24,897 nt of DNA from Casp-actino8 sp964563545 (lineage in GTDB: Bacteria; Actinomycetota; Acidimicrobiia; Acidimicrobiales; Ilumatobacteraceae), in NCBI GenBank assembly GCA_964563545.1, contig CAZLXB010000030.1:1-24897 (forward strand), in the 5' to 3' direction. The notes below the pieces were generated by a model, which saw only the letters and a list, made by a program, of their open reading frames with translations, ran no database searches and had not been told where the DNA came from. This document shows positions 1 to 6,703 of the stretch, in pieces (position 1 is the stretch's first letter; the number at the start of each line of letters is the position of its first letter). The translations under genes and the position numbers were made by a program.

Positions 1-167
1 ACGAAGTCGATCTTGTACTCCGCGCCGCGGTACGTCTCGCTGTGTCCGCCCTGGCGGCCGAAGCCGCGCACTTCGCTGACCGTCATGCCTTGCACGCCGG
101 CCGCCTTGAGAGCGTCCTTCACGTCGTCCAGTTTGAACGGCTTGATGATTGCTGTGATGAGTTTCAT
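1..167 (-). CDS. glnB: PII nitrogen regulatory protein (GlnB/GlnK), 3' part cut by window edge
   Basis: This encodes the first 55 full residues of a PII signal protein, the trimeric cytoplasmic sensor of 2-oxoglutarate and ATP/ADP that plugs the Amt channel and reports nitrogen status. The N-terminus MKLITAIIKPFKLDDVKDAL is the classic PII signature. The T-loop reads GRQGGHSETYRGAEY and places a tyrosine at residue 51, the residue uridylylated in proteobacteria and adenylylated in actinobacteria. The ATG at 167-165 has a purine-rich ribosome site (GAGAGGA) just upstream. It lies 24 bp after amt on the same strand, the usual amt-glnK order, so it is very likely co-transcribed with amt; by that linkage it could equally be called glnK. 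The remaining half lies beyond position 1. The family call is secure. Confidence 0.95.
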   Translation of the reverse strand, partial: MKLITAIIKPFKLDDVKDALKAAGVQGMTVSEVRGFGRQGGHSETYRGAEYKIDF

Positions 168-191
168 TGTGAGTCCTCTCGTGTTCCCTGT

Positions 192-1730
192 TCAGCTCTT
201 CACGAACTCGGGGTAGGCGTACACACCCATTTCCGGAAGGTCGAGTCCCATGACTTCGTCCTCTTCGCTCGAGCGGATACCGCCCTTGCCCATCTTCTTG
301 GAGATCGTGTCCTGGATCTTGAAGAACGAGTACGAGATGCCACCGAGCACCACGATGATCACGGCCACGCCCAGTGCCTGCGCTCCGAGTTGGCCCCAGT
401 CGCCCTTGATGATTCCCTCGACTCCCTCGCTGTCCGACAGGTTCCAGCCGGCACCGTACGAGCCGTTGGCGAAGATGCCGACGCACAGGGTTCCGAACAT
501 TCCACCCACTCCGTGCACGCTGATCGCACCGACCGGGTCGTCGAGCTTCAACTTGCGCTCCACGAAGAACACCGACTCGATCACGAGGACGGCGGCGATG
601 CATCCGATCACAGCGGCCGCCCATGGTGCGACGAAGGCGCACGGTGCGGTGATGGCCACGAGTCCGGCGAGCATGCCGTTGGCCATCATGCCGGGATCGG
701 GCTTGCCGGTCCGCTTGGTGATCCAGAACATCGCGACCACGGCACCGAAGGCTCCGGCGATCGCAGTGTTGGTGGCTACGACGGCAAACTGAACGTCGGT
801 TGCGGCGAAGGTGGAGGCGGCGTTGAAGCCGAACCAGCCGAACAGAAGGATGAAGGTTCCGAGCATGGCCATCGGGATGTGGTGGCCCGGAATGGCGCGC
901 GGATTGCCGTCCTTGTCGAATTTTCCGATGCGGGCGCCGATCACCTTGGCTCCGGCGAACGCCGCCACACCGCCGACGGCATGAACCACACCCGATCCGG
1001 CGAAGTCGACGTAACCGGCGCCGAGGTTCATGCTGCTCCAGGTCTGCGACAACCAGCCGCCGCCCCACGTCCACGCCGCCATGAGCGGGTAGTACACGGC
1101 ACCGCAGAAGAAGCCCCACACCACGAATGAGCCCCACTTCCAACGCTCGGCCATGGAGCCGGTCGGGATGGTGGCCACGGTGTCCATGAAGGCGACCATG
1201 TAGAGGAAGAAGCCGATGAGGGCCGGGGTGATTCCGCCACCCGACAGCGCCCAGCCGCCCTTCCACAGGAAGACCCACTCACCACTGCCGATGAGCGAAC
1301 CACCGATCGGTGCATCGAGTCCGAAGGCCGAGTAGCTGAATCCGCCGAAGGCCAACGGGAAGCCGATGAAGAAGAAGCCGACGAACCCGAGGCCGAAGAT
1401 CGCGAAGTTCGTGGCCACGACATGGGCCGCGTGCTTGGCGCGACAAAAGCCGGTCTCCACGAGGGCGAAGCCGGCCTGCATGAAGATCACGAGCGCAGCG
1501 CCCAGGATGATCCAGAGCAGGTTCGTGGCCGTAGCCAGTGAATTGATGGCACCCTCGGCATCGAATTCATCGGCGGCCAGTGCCGCGCCGCCACCGGCGA
1601 CGAGCACCGCACCCGACGAGATGGCGGTGGCGATGAGGAATCTGCGCAGGAACGAAGGCCGTTTCCGCACGAGATCCGGGAAGTGGTCGACTGCCGCCGG
1701 GGAAGCGCCAGCCCGTGATCCGGTGATCAT
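192..1730 (-). CDS. amt: Ammonium transporter (Amt/AmtB family)
   Basis: Inner-membrane trimeric channel that takes up ammonium and is gated by PII. The 512-residue product starts with a basic stretch and a hydrophobic segment ending ALAADEF at about residue 54, which looks like a cleavable signal peptide as in E. coli AmtB. The rest is strongly hydrophobic with about 11 membrane segments. Conserved signatures include MQAGFALVETGFCRAKH (84-100), Asp242 in YVDFAGSGVVH, and the twin pore histidines His250 and His406 (ISVHGVGGMFGTL). The C-terminal tail GLDLPEMGVYAY is the conserved PII-interacting tail. The ATG at 1730 has AGGAGA five bases upstream. glnB follows 24 bp downstream. A GlnR-like box lies about 100-135 bp upstream, so induction under nitrogen limitation is expected (inference). 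Confidence 0.96.
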   Translation of the reverse strand: MITGSRAGASPAAVDHFPDLVRKRPSFLRRFLIATAISSGAVLVAGGGAALAADEFDAEGAINSLATATNLLWIILGAALVIFMQAGFALVETGFCRAKHAAHVVATNFAIFGLGFVGFFFIGFPLAFGGFSYSAFGLDAPIGGSLIGSGEWVFLWKGGWALSGGGITPALIGFFLYMVAFMDTVATIPTGSMAERWKWGSFVVWGFFCGAVYYPLMAAWTWGGGWLSQTWSSMNLGAGYVDFAGSGVVHAVGGVAAFAGAKVIGARIGKFDKDGNPRAIPGHHIPMAMLGTFILLFGWFGFNAASTFAATDVQFAVVATNTAIAGAFGAVVAMFWITKRTGKPDPGMMANGMLAGLVAITAPCAFVAPWAAAVIGCIAAVLVIESVFFVERKLKLDDPVGAISVHGVGGMFGTLCVGIFANGSYGAGWNLSDSEGVEGIIKGDWGQLGAQALGVAVIIVVLGGISYSFFKIQDTISKKMGKGGIRSSEEDEVMGLDLPEMGVYAYPEFVKS

Positions 1731-1826
1731 GTGTTCTCCTTGGTCGGGGTTGATACGAACGGCCCGAAGGCCAGACGGGGGGCGGCAACACTGGCGCTCG
1801 TCTGGTGGAGAAGTTAAGAAACCCGG

Positions 1827-1864
1827 ATTTCCGATTGGTCTTGGAATTGTTTCCAGTTGGTGAC
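1827..1864 (-). promoter_or_regulatory. Putative GlnR-type nitrogen-control box upstream of amt-glnB
   Basis: Read on the minus strand the site is GTCAC-n6-GAAAC-n6-AAGAC-n6-GAAAT. The published actinobacterial GlnR consensus is gTnAC-n6-GaAAC repeated with n6 spacing. The first a/b pair is a perfect match; the second pair has two mismatches in the a-site and one in the b-site, with exact spacing. It sits between the antiporter stop and the amt start on the strand that transcribes amt and glnB, which are classical GlnR targets. No GlnR gene is in the window, so the regulator's identity is inferred from the motif. I could not place the -10 element with confidence; TAACTT (minus strand, 1816-1811) is one weak candidate. 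Confidence 0.6.
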
Positions 1865-1871
1865 CAACTGG
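1853..1871. promoter_or_regulatory. Perfect 9-1-9 palindrome overlapping the GlnR-like box and following the antiporter stop
   Basis: The sequence CCAGTTGGTGACCAACTGG is an uninterrupted inverted repeat with a single central base. It starts 6 bp after the antiporter stop codon on the minus strand. No T-run follows it and the one-base loop would be strained in RNA, so it is a poor intrinsic terminator. A dimeric protein operator is more likely. It includes the first GTCAC half-site of the GlnR-like box, so two regulators could compete here, or the symmetry could be accidental. Confidence 0.45.
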
Positions 1872-1877
1872 TGCCGA

Positions 1878-3839
1878 TCAGACCTCGTCCGTCAAGCGCC
1901 GGCCGGCTTCGTCGAGTGCTGCGTGCACCGTGTCGACGGTGGTCATGAGGGCTACGGCCAAGGCCGCGTACGCGAGTTGGGGATCATCGACTCTGGCCAA
2001 TACGTCGTCGACCGAGATGTCGGGTCCGCGTGCGGCAAGTGCGAACGCCTCGGCCAGTCCGAGGATGCGCATCACGATTCGTGAATCGCTGCGGCGAAGT
2101 CTCTCGGCGAGCGTGACCGCGTCACGTCCATCGTCGGTGGCATCCGAAACGAACGCGGCGAGGGTCATGAGATCCGGGTGTTCGAGTCGTCCGTACAGTC
2201 CGTCGAAGACCGGCACGATGCCCGGTGAGCCGGTGAGTTCGCGCAATCGATCGACGAGTGGGAAGTGGAGGATGTGGGAGCCGTCCATGTGTTCGGCGTC
2301 GGCGCGACGACGATCGGCCGCGCGTCCTACTTCCGGAAGTGCGCGCTCCAGCACGCCGGTGGTGGCGAGTGTTCGCCAAGCCTTCGGTGAGCCGTCGCGG
2401 AGGAGGTCCAACAATTGTTCGGTGTCGGCCGGTCGCCAATCGAGTCGGTCGTTGCGATGCGAGCCGAACCAGTCGAACACGCCGTCATCGACATCGTGCA
2501 AGGACGACAGCTCGGCAGCTCGCAGAGCGAGGGGAACGGTGAGTGCGGTTGCCGGAGACCCGACGAGGACGATGTAGTCGTCGCGAACTTGCAGCCATCC
2601 ACCCTCGGGTTCGTGCTCGACCGCAGTGGGCTCGAATTCCGACGTTGCGCCGGTGCGACGAAGGCGCGCGGTGAGCAACGGTGGAGTCATGAGTGTGGTG
2701 AGAAGAACCATGACGAGCAACGCGCCGTAGAGGTCCTTGTCGAGCACGCCTTTGCTGAGGCCGATCGATGCGAAGATCAGCCCCACTTCGCCGCGCGGGA
2801 TCATTCCGAAACCGATCAGAGTCCGATCGGCCGATCCACTCACGCCGACCGCCGAGACGAGTTTGCCGATCACCGCGACTGCCGTCAGACATCCGGCGAG
2901 TGCCAACACGTGAGGTTTCAACATGGCTTCGAGGTCGGCGTTGATGCCGATCGATGCGAAGAAGACCGGAATGAAGACGTTGCCGAGCGGGTTCAGTCCT
3001 TCGGCGATGCGCTCGTGTTGTGCGCTGCGCCCGATACCGAGGCCGGCCATGAAGGCACCGATGATGAAGGCCAACTTGGCTTGATTGGCGAGCAACGAGA
3101 AGGCGAACGTGAGTGCGAAACCGGCCACCACCACGGTGGTCGACGACTTCGCGAGTCGATGCAGACGATCGAGGAACTTCGGAATGACGAACACCGAGAG
3201 CAGACCGGTCACGACGAGGAAGCCGACGGCGAGACCGATGGTCTCCAGCACCACACCCGGACCGATGGTTCCCTCGGTGACGATCTTGACCACGACCGTG
3301 AGAATCACGAGACCGAGGACGTCGTCGGCGACCGCGGCACCGAGCACGATGCGCGCTTCCTTGGTGGACAACGCGCGCAGATCGCCGAGGACGCGAGCCG
3401 TGATACCGACACTCGTCGCGGTGAGCGCCGCACCGATGAAGATCGCGATCTTGCCGGCTTCACCGAAGGCGCTGGCCACGCCGAGTCCGAGGGCGAAGGG
3501 TACGGCGACTCCGATCACGGCGACCTGTATCGCCGACCGTCCGACCTTCTTCAACTCGCCGAGATCCATTTCGAGCCCGACCTGGAAGAGAAGGAGGATC
3601 ACGCCGATCTCGCCGATGAGCAAGACCATGTCGGCGATCTCGAGATGGGCGACCGGGTCGACCCACCCGAGCACCGATGGGCCGATCAGAATGCCGGCCA
3701 CGATCTCACCGAGAACCGGCGGCACCTTCACGCGCTCGGCGAGTTCGGCGGCGACGCGCGCGATCACGAGGATCAGCAGCAGATTCCCGAGAACCAGGGC
3801 GAGGTCGTACGAACCCGTCGAGGCGGCGATCATGGGCAT
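1878..3839 (-). CDS. CPA2 (Kef-type) cation/proton antiporter with degenerate GlnD-like C-terminal domain
   Basis: 653 residues. Residues about 10-395 form a membrane domain of 12-13 helices typical of CPA2 antiporters: GEIVAGILIGPSVLG (44-58), GAALTATSVGITARVL (136-151), the ion-binding Asp pair in GAAVADDVLGLVIL (D172-D173), and MIPRGEVGLIFASIG (346-360). The tail from about 410 is not the usual TrkA-N domain. It reads ALRAA (438-442), a Leu/Trp-rich linker, TTGVLERALPEV (493-504), then SHILHFPLVDRL (521-532) and HPDLMTLAAFVSDATDDGRD (554-573). This order matches the middle of GlnD uridylyltransferase (LPEW, then YHxxTVDRH, then PDLLLxxALLHDxGKG), but HD has become S565-D566 and TVDRH has become LVDRL, so hydrolase activity is unlikely. 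The start is ATG 3839 with GGAG upstream. It follows the small regulator by 18 bp and precedes amt. Substrate (K+, Na+ or NH4+) cannot be read from the sequence. Confidence 0.88.
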   Translation of the reverse strand: MPMIAASTGSYDLALVLGNLLLILVIARVAAELAERVKVPPVLGEIVAGILIGPSVLGWVDPVAHLEIADMVLLIGEIGVILLLFQVGLEMDLGELKKVGRSAIQVAVIGVAVPFALGLGVASAFGEAGKIAIFIGAALTATSVGITARVLGDLRALSTKEARIVLGAAVADDVLGLVILTVVVKIVTEGTIGPGVVLETIGLAVGFLVVTGLLSVFVIPKFLDRLHRLAKSSTTVVVAGFALTFAFSLLANQAKLAFIIGAFMAGLGIGRSAQHERIAEGLNPLGNVFIPVFFASIGINADLEAMLKPHVLALAGCLTAVAVIGKLVSAVGVSGSADRTLIGFGMIPRGEVGLIFASIGLSKGVLDKDLYGALLVMVLLTTLMTPPLLTARLRRTGATSEFEPTAVEHEPEGGWLQVRDDYIVLVGSPATALTVPLALRAAELSSLHDVDDGVFDWFGSHRNDRLDWRPADTEQLLDLLRDGSPKAWRTLATTGVLERALPEVGRAADRRRADAEHMDGSHILHFPLVDRLRELTGSPGIVPVFDGLYGRLEHPDLMTLAAFVSDATDDGRDAVTLAERLRRSDSRIVMRILGLAEAFALAARGPDISVDDVLARVDDPQLAYAALAVALMTTVDTVHAALDEAGRRLTDEV

Positions 3840-3857
3840 CGGGACATTCTCCAGGCG

Positions 3858-4151
3858 TCAGGCGGCGATGAGGTGGTGGGCCCGCTCGACAGCGCCGATT
3901 TCGAGCATCCAACCCCGACCACGAACCGTCCGGATCGACTCGGCACCAAGGACCCGGCGCAGTGATACGAGGATCGAATCGCAGCGTCGTTCGTTCATGC
4001 CAGCCAGTCCGGCGCGCCGGGCGATCTCGAGCCGACTCACCACCCGGTTCCCGCAATCGAGAAACACCTGTAAGACGGCCAGTTCGTTCGGGCCGAGACG
4101 CAAGGTGTCCGTAGCCGACTCGGAAGGGGAGATCGTCGGGGCGGGGTCCAT
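3858..4151 (-). CDS. Stand-alone OmpR/PhoB-type winged-helix DNA-binding protein
   Basis: 97 residues consisting almost entirely of a Trans_Reg_C winged helix: LRLGPNELAVLQVFLDCGN (start of the domain), VVSRLEIARRAG (helix 2), then CDSILVSLRRVLGAESIRTV followed by RGRGWMLEIG (recognition helix and wing). There is no receiver domain, so it cannot be phosphorylated like a classical response regulator. An upstream extension of the frame to 4499 would overlap the divergent acyl-CoA dehydrogenase and looks non-coding, so I start at ATG 4151. There is no Shine-Dalgarno, but TACTTT lies 7 bases before the ATG, fitting a leaderless mRNA; an in-frame GTG 33 bases upstream is an alternative. Spacing of 18 bp to the antiporter suggests a shared operon and a role in its control (inference). 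Confidence 0.75.
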   Translation of the reverse strand: MDPAPTISPSESATDTLRLGPNELAVLQVFLDCGNRVVSRLEIARRAGLAGMNERRCDSILVSLRRVLGAESIRTVRGRGWMLEIGAVERAHHLIAA

Positions 4152-4265
4152 GACCGGCAAAGTAGGAAAGGCGAGTTTCTCCACTGTTGGCCCCGTGTGA
4201 ACGGACTGTGAACCCTGACCCGGATCGAGCGCCCGACCGGTTGGGCGGTTGGCCGTGTCGGCGGT

Positions 4266-4271
4266 GAGAAT
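4266..4271 (+). promoter_or_regulatory. Putative -10 element (GAGAAT) of a leaderless acyl-CoA dehydrogenase transcript
   Basis: GAGAAT sits exactly 6 bases before ATG 4278 and no strong Shine-Dalgarno is present. A TTGGGC 19 bases upstream (4241-4246) could serve as a poor -35. The same arrangement, CAGAAT-N6-ATG with a TTG hexamer 19 bases further up, occurs before the YqeY-family gene. Confidence 0.35.
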
Positions 4272-4277
4272 CGGGGC

Positions 4278-5513
4278 ATGGAACTTAGTTACCCCACCGA
4301 AGCCGAGCAGTTTCGCCAGGAGATCCGCTCCTGGCTGGTCGAGAACCTCCCCAAGGGATGGGGTGAGCCCGGTTTCGAGATGTCGGCCGAGCAGCGCAAG
4401 GAGTTCAACGACACGTGGCCGTCGAAGCTCTTCGCCGGCGGCTGGATCTGCGCGACGTGGCCCAAGGAGTACGGCGGGAAAGGGCTCACCACCATGCAAG
4501 GCGTGGTGTTGTCAGAGGAGTTCGCTCGTCTGAAGGCGCCGTTGCGCGCTGACTTCTTCGGCGACACGCTCGTCGGTCCCACGTTGTTGCAGTGGGGTAC
4601 CGAGGAACAGAAGAAGGAGTTCCTGCCCAACATCCTGAACGGCAAGACGCGCTGGTGCCAGGGCTTCAGTGAGCCGAACTCGGGTTCCGACCTCGCATCG
4701 TTGAAGACCAGCGCGGTCCTCGACGGCGACGAATGGATCATCAACGGCCAGAAGGTCTGGACCACCGGTGGTCATCACGCCGACTACTGCTTCCTTCTCA
4801 CGCGCACCGATCCCGATGCCCCCAAGCACAAGGGCATCTCGTATCTGCTCGTCCCCATGCGTCAAGAGGGTGTGGAAGTGCGCGGTATCGTCCAGCCCGA
4901 CGGCACCGCCGAGTTCTGCGAGGTGTTCTTCACCAACGCGCGCTGCCCCAAGGACAACGTGGTCGGTGGTGTGAACAACGGCTGGAAGGTCGCCAACTCC
5001 ACCCTCGCCTTCGAACGCGGTATGAGCGCCACCACGGGCTACCGCCGCTTCGAAGAGGAGTACAAGATGATGGTCAGGGCTGCCAATCAGAACGGCACGA
5101 TCCATCACTCCGATGTGCGCCAGCGTCTGATGCGCTACTTCACCAAGATCCAGATCCTGCGCATCAACGGTCTGCGTTCGCTCACGGCGACACTCAACAA
5201 CACCAAGGATCTCGGTGTGGCCGCGCTCGGCGCGACGAACAAGATGTTCTGGTCCGAGATGCACAAAGAGGCCATGGAACTCGCCCTCGACATCTTCGGC
5301 GCCGAAGCGATGCTCGTCGATGCCGGGCTCGACGGCGCGTCGTGGCCGGGTGTCGCGCGTGAGCGTCGTCGTCCCGGGTACCCGGTGAGCCCCATGATGT
5401 CGGCCTTCTTCTTCAGCCGTTCGGAGACGATCTGGGGTGGCACGAGCCAGATCCAGCGCAACATCGTCGCCGAGCGTGTCCTCGGACTTCCCAAGGAGCC
5501 GTCGGCCAGTTGA
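4278..5513 (+). CDS. Acyl-CoA dehydrogenase (FadE-like)
   Basis: A 411-residue FAD-dependent enzyme that introduces an alpha-beta double bond into an acyl-CoA, probably in fatty-acid, branched-chain or sterol-side-chain degradation. Domain order is standard: helical N-domain (about 1-125, with WPKEYGGKGLT), beta-barrel middle domain (WCQGFSEPNSGSDLASLKT at about 132-150, then WIINGQKVWTTGGHHADY), and a C-terminal helical domain ending SETIWGGTSQIQRNIVAERV. The C-terminal motif has GGT where medium-chain dehydrogenases carry the catalytic Glu (YEGT), which is common among actinobacterial FadE proteins whose base lies elsewhere, so the substrate cannot be assigned. Its TGA overlaps the TTG start of the following MFS gene, so the two are translationally coupled. 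Confidence 0.93.
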   Translation: MELSYPTEAEQFRQEIRSWLVENLPKGWGEPGFEMSAEQRKEFNDTWPSKLFAGGWICATWPKEYGGKGLTTMQGVVLSEEFARLKAPLRADFFGDTLVGPTLLQWGTEEQKKEFLPNILNGKTRWCQGFSEPNSGSDLASLKTSAVLDGDEWIINGQKVWTTGGHHADYCFLLTRTDPDAPKHKGISYLLVPMRQEGVEVRGIVQPDGTAEFCEVFFTNARCPKDNVVGGVNNGWKVANSTLAFERGMSATTGYRRFEEEYKMMVRAANQNGTIHHSDVRQRLMRYFTKIQILRINGLRSLTATLNNTKDLGVAALGATNKMFWSEMHKEAMELALDIFGAEAMLVDAGLDGASWPGVARERRRPGYPVSPMMSAFFFSRSETIWGGTSQIQRNIVAERVLGLPKEPSAS

Positions 5514-6703
5514 ACCAACGCATGGTGACGCCCCGTTTCCTCCTGGTGATGGGCGCCACGCTGGCGTACTACGTGAGTGTCGGGATCCTCGTCCCGGTTC
5601 TCCCCGTCTTCATCGAGAACGGACTCGCGTCCGGCGAGGCGATGATCGGAGTCGCCGCCGTGGCGTTCAGCATGGCGGCCGTGCTGAGTCGACCCGGCAT
5701 CACGTGGATCGGCAATCGTTTTGGTCGACGGTCGATGATGGTGTGGGGAGGCCTACTCGGCGGAGTCGCGGCGATCGCCCATGTGGTCGTGAGCGATCCG
5801 TGGCAACTCATGCCGCTGCGCGCGTTGATGGGTATCGGTGAAGCGGCATTGTTCGTCGGTGCCTCGACCGTGATCGTGGAGTTGAGTCCGCCGCATCGGC
5901 GGGCCGAAGCCGCGAGTTATCTCTCGCTCTCGGTGTTCGGCGGCTTGTCGGTCGGGCCGATCGTGGGCGAGCTTCTCATGGGCAAGGTGCCCAAGGATGC
6001 GCGTGGTCTCGATGTGGGTCGCTTCGACGCGGTGTTCGTGGTGATGGCACTGGCGGCGTTGGTCGCGGCGGCAGTGTCGACGGCGGCACCGAAGTGGAAC
6101 GACAACGGTGGTCCGGTCGAACGCCAACGTTTCGTGTGGTTCCAACGTGATGCCTTGCTGCCCGGCATCGTGCTCGCCGGCGGTGTGATCACCTACACGG
6201 CATTCAGCTCGTTCGTGCCCACGTACGCGAAAGAGATCGGCCTCGGTGGAGCCGCACCGTTCTTCACTGCGTACAGCGTGCTCTGCCTCATCATTCGGTT
6301 CGTGGGCGCGCGCTGGCCCGAAGCATGGGGTCTGCGTCGCTCGGTGGCCATGGCCATGACAGCACTCTTCGCCGGCACCCTCGTGATCGCCGTGTTGGCC
6401 AGCGAAACCGGTATCTGGATCGGCACGCTGCTCATGGGCTTCGGTATGTCGTTCCTGTATCCGTCGTTGCTCGCCATGAGTGTGCAGCGCGTGTCCGACA
6501 CCGATCGCGTAGCGGTGGTGTCGTCGTTCACGATGTTCTTCGAGATCGGTGCCGCGGTGGGTGGCCTGTCACTTGGCATGGTGGGCGAAGAGTTCGGTAA
6601 GCGATCGACTTTCCTCGTCGGTTCGATCTTCGCCGCCCTGGCCTTTGCAGTGTTGGTCTTCGAGCGCAACCGCCACGTGGCGCGGCAGGTGGCCGTTCAG
6701 TGA
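5510..6703 (+). CDS. MFS transporter, 12-TM type
   Basis: A 397-residue major facilitator superfamily membrane protein. The first helix is MGATLAYYVSVGILVPVLPV, followed by a motif-A-like loop GNRFGRRSMM between helices 2 and 3, a long central loop (about 175-210), and a second set of six hydrophobic segments. Resemblance is to drug/metabolite efflux members, but the substrate is unknown. The start is ambiguous: TTG 5510 overlaps the acyl-CoA dehydrogenase stop (TTGA) and has AAGGAG 11 bases upstream, while ATG 5522 is four codons later without its own ribosome site. I prefer TTG. Coupling to the dehydrogenase hints that it moves a related acid or catabolite (inference). Its 3' end overlaps the convergent DHA2 gene by 7 bp. 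Confidence 0.9.
   Translation: MNQRMVTPRFLLVMGATLAYYVSVGILVPVLPVFIENGLASGEAMIGVAAVAFSMAAVLSRPGITWIGNRFGRRSMMVWGGLLGGVAAIAHVVVSDPWQLMPLRALMGIGEAALFVGASTVIVELSPPHRRAEAASYLSLSVFGGLSVGPIVGELLMGKVPKDARGLDVGRFDAVFVVMALAALVAAAVSTAAPKWNDNGGPVERQRFVWFQRDALLPGIVLAGGVITYTAFSSFVPTYAKEIGLGGAAPFFTAYSVLCLIIRFVGARWPEAWGLRRSVAMAMTALFAGTLVIAVLASETGIWIGTLLMGFGMSFLYPSLLAMSVQRVSDTDRVAVVSSFTMFFEIGAAVGGLSLGMVGEEFGKRSTFLVGSIFAALAFAVLVFERNRHVARQVAVQ

Noticed and set aside
42..1130. 362-codon open frame opposite amt
   Set aside because: His/Glu/Asp/Gly-rich nonsense-like translation opposite a certain ammonium transporter.
1741..1826. Riboswitch or structured RNA in the amt leader
   Set aside because: Only a four-base GGCC-CGAA-GGCC hairpin is visible; no conserved core of a known nitrogen-related RNA such as the glutamine motif could be recognised.
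2415..3965. 516-codon open frame on the plus strand opposite the antiporter gene
   Set aside because: Its product is dominated by His, Asp, Glu, Arg and Gly with no domain or hydrophobic core, the usual mirror of GC-rich codon bias; the antisense antiporter has clear motifs.
4152..4499. N-terminal extension of the wHTH gene to 4499
   Set aside because: It would overlap the divergent acyl-CoA dehydrogenase start by over 200 bp and adds Pro/Gly/Leu-rich sequence without features; ATG 4151 leaves a complete winged helix.
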